64,000 nt of DNA from Halocaridina rubra (Eukaryota; Arthropoda; Malacostraca; Decapoda; Atyidae), in NCBI GenBank assembly GCA_037179515.1, contig JAXCGZ010007702.1:45001-109000 (forward strand). Reading direction: 5' to 3'. The position numbers and the translations under genes are program-made. Shown here piece after piece: positions 63,336 through 64,000 of the stretch. Below the pieces are notes generated by a model, which saw only the letters and a program-made list of their open reading frames with translations, made no database searches and was not told where the DNA came from. Position 1 is the first letter of the stretch. Every line of letters starts with the position of its first letter.

Positions 63336-64000
63336 AGCAGAACCTCCACCTATGAAGAAATCGACCTATAAGCAATTTTCGAACAAATTTTGCATCAACC
63401 CATGAACAATCCTCAAGGTATGAAAACGCATATACAGGCACATTTGTCAGGGCGACAGTGTGTTTGCTCTCAGTTCTGCATTAGTGCCTGCACTGTGAAG
63501 TTCATTCGTTATACATTTCCAGATAATTTTTTTTTTTTGCTTTTTTCTCGCACCTGCTAACTCAGTGAACAGTGGTCGACGATTGTGAGGGGAGTTGCCA
63601 TGTGATGAAGCGGTGGGGGTAAATCAACTGCAGCTGTCGGGCCTAATTGTGGAATATCCTTGTTCGCCTACCTTGTGGGTGGAAGCAGGGTGGAAGGGGC
63701 TGAGAGGAGAGGTTGAGTTGTGTGGATCGCGGTGAATGTGCGTTTCTTGGCTCGGCCTCCCCCCCTTACAAGGGGGAATGAGGCATGTGTTTATGTATGT
63801 ACATTAAGGTAGCCCTCATTATGGCTCCTAAGAAAGTGAAAAGTGTTTACGATGGTGGCGCTTAAAAAGCCTACACGTATTACAGTGGAATAAAAAAATA
63901 ATAATAGCTAAACACGAGATCATGCTACTGATCTCGCCACGCAATATAACACGGCGAAATCAACTATATGTACTATTTTAAAGAATAAAGAGGTCTTAAA
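63336..64000 (+). pseudogene. Second Tigger-type element, 5' part, running off the window
   Basis: It starts with cagcagaacctccacctatg, a different terminus from the other Tigger copies. A start-codon region near 63821 reads MAPKKVKSVYDGG. After stops and a shift comes the helix-turn-helix remnant DLATQYNTAKSTICTILKNK. The order terminus, leader, psq-type helix-turn-helix is that of Tigger/Jerky transposases. The leader contains an RTE tail insertion. Confidence 0.7.
63540..63800 (+). mobile_element. RTE-like 3' UTR fragment
   Basis: Contains tgatgaagcggtgggggtaa, atcaactgcagctgtcgggc, ggaatatccttgttcgccta and ends ccccccttacaagggggaat gaggcatgtg. The reverse complement of the same words is found at 24160-24440. 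Confidence 0.8.

Overview
This is a piece of an animal nuclear genome: AT-rich, intron-rich, crowded with transposable elements and very long (TA)n microsatellites. The one host gene found is split into small exons with GT-AG borders. It encodes an arthropod Hrb27C/Hrp48 (vertebrate DAZAP1) hnRNP. Microsatellite density plus CR1/L2-like, RTE-like and Jockey-like LINEs, Tigger/pogo elements and tRNA-derived SINEs suggest a crustacean, most likely a decapod. The species call is inference. No operon, CRISPR array, bacterial gene or viral gene was seen. Layout: 1-9.85 kb holds two copies of one CR1/L2-like LINE placed tail to tail, the left one 5' truncated, forming an inverted repeat with arms of about 3.8 kb. 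9.9-10.8 kb holds MITE remnants and a TA array. 10.8-54.05 kb is the minus-strand Hrb27C/DAZAP1 locus, with eight coding exons from RRM1 (53846-54053) to a terminal exon (14817-14929). The start-codon exon was not found and probably lies right of the window. The exon phases agree throughout. The 24-35 codon cassette exon at 44144-44248 has two in-phase acceptors. The last intron also carries an orphan helical terminal-exon-like ORF at 19092-19408. The 17.9-kb intron at 26.3-44.1 kb is packed with Tigger-family DNA transposons, fold-back structures, a Jockey-like LINE and a mariner relic. 54.05-64 kb (presumably intron 1 or upstream sequence) holds a 28S rRNA-derived chimera, tRNA SINEs, an RTE-like LINE split by a SINE, two non-autonomous Tigger elements with internal arrays, and the 5' end of another Tigger-like element at the window edge. 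The elements appear to form partnerships. A tRNA-Ala-like SINE carries the 3' tail of the CR1/L2-like LINE. The 28S-derived chimera carries a tail like that of the RTE-like LINE. Tigger copies supply subterminal sequence that has expanded into about 160-bp and about 175-bp tandem arrays. All identifications are by reading translated motifs and by aligning repeats inside the window; no database search was made.
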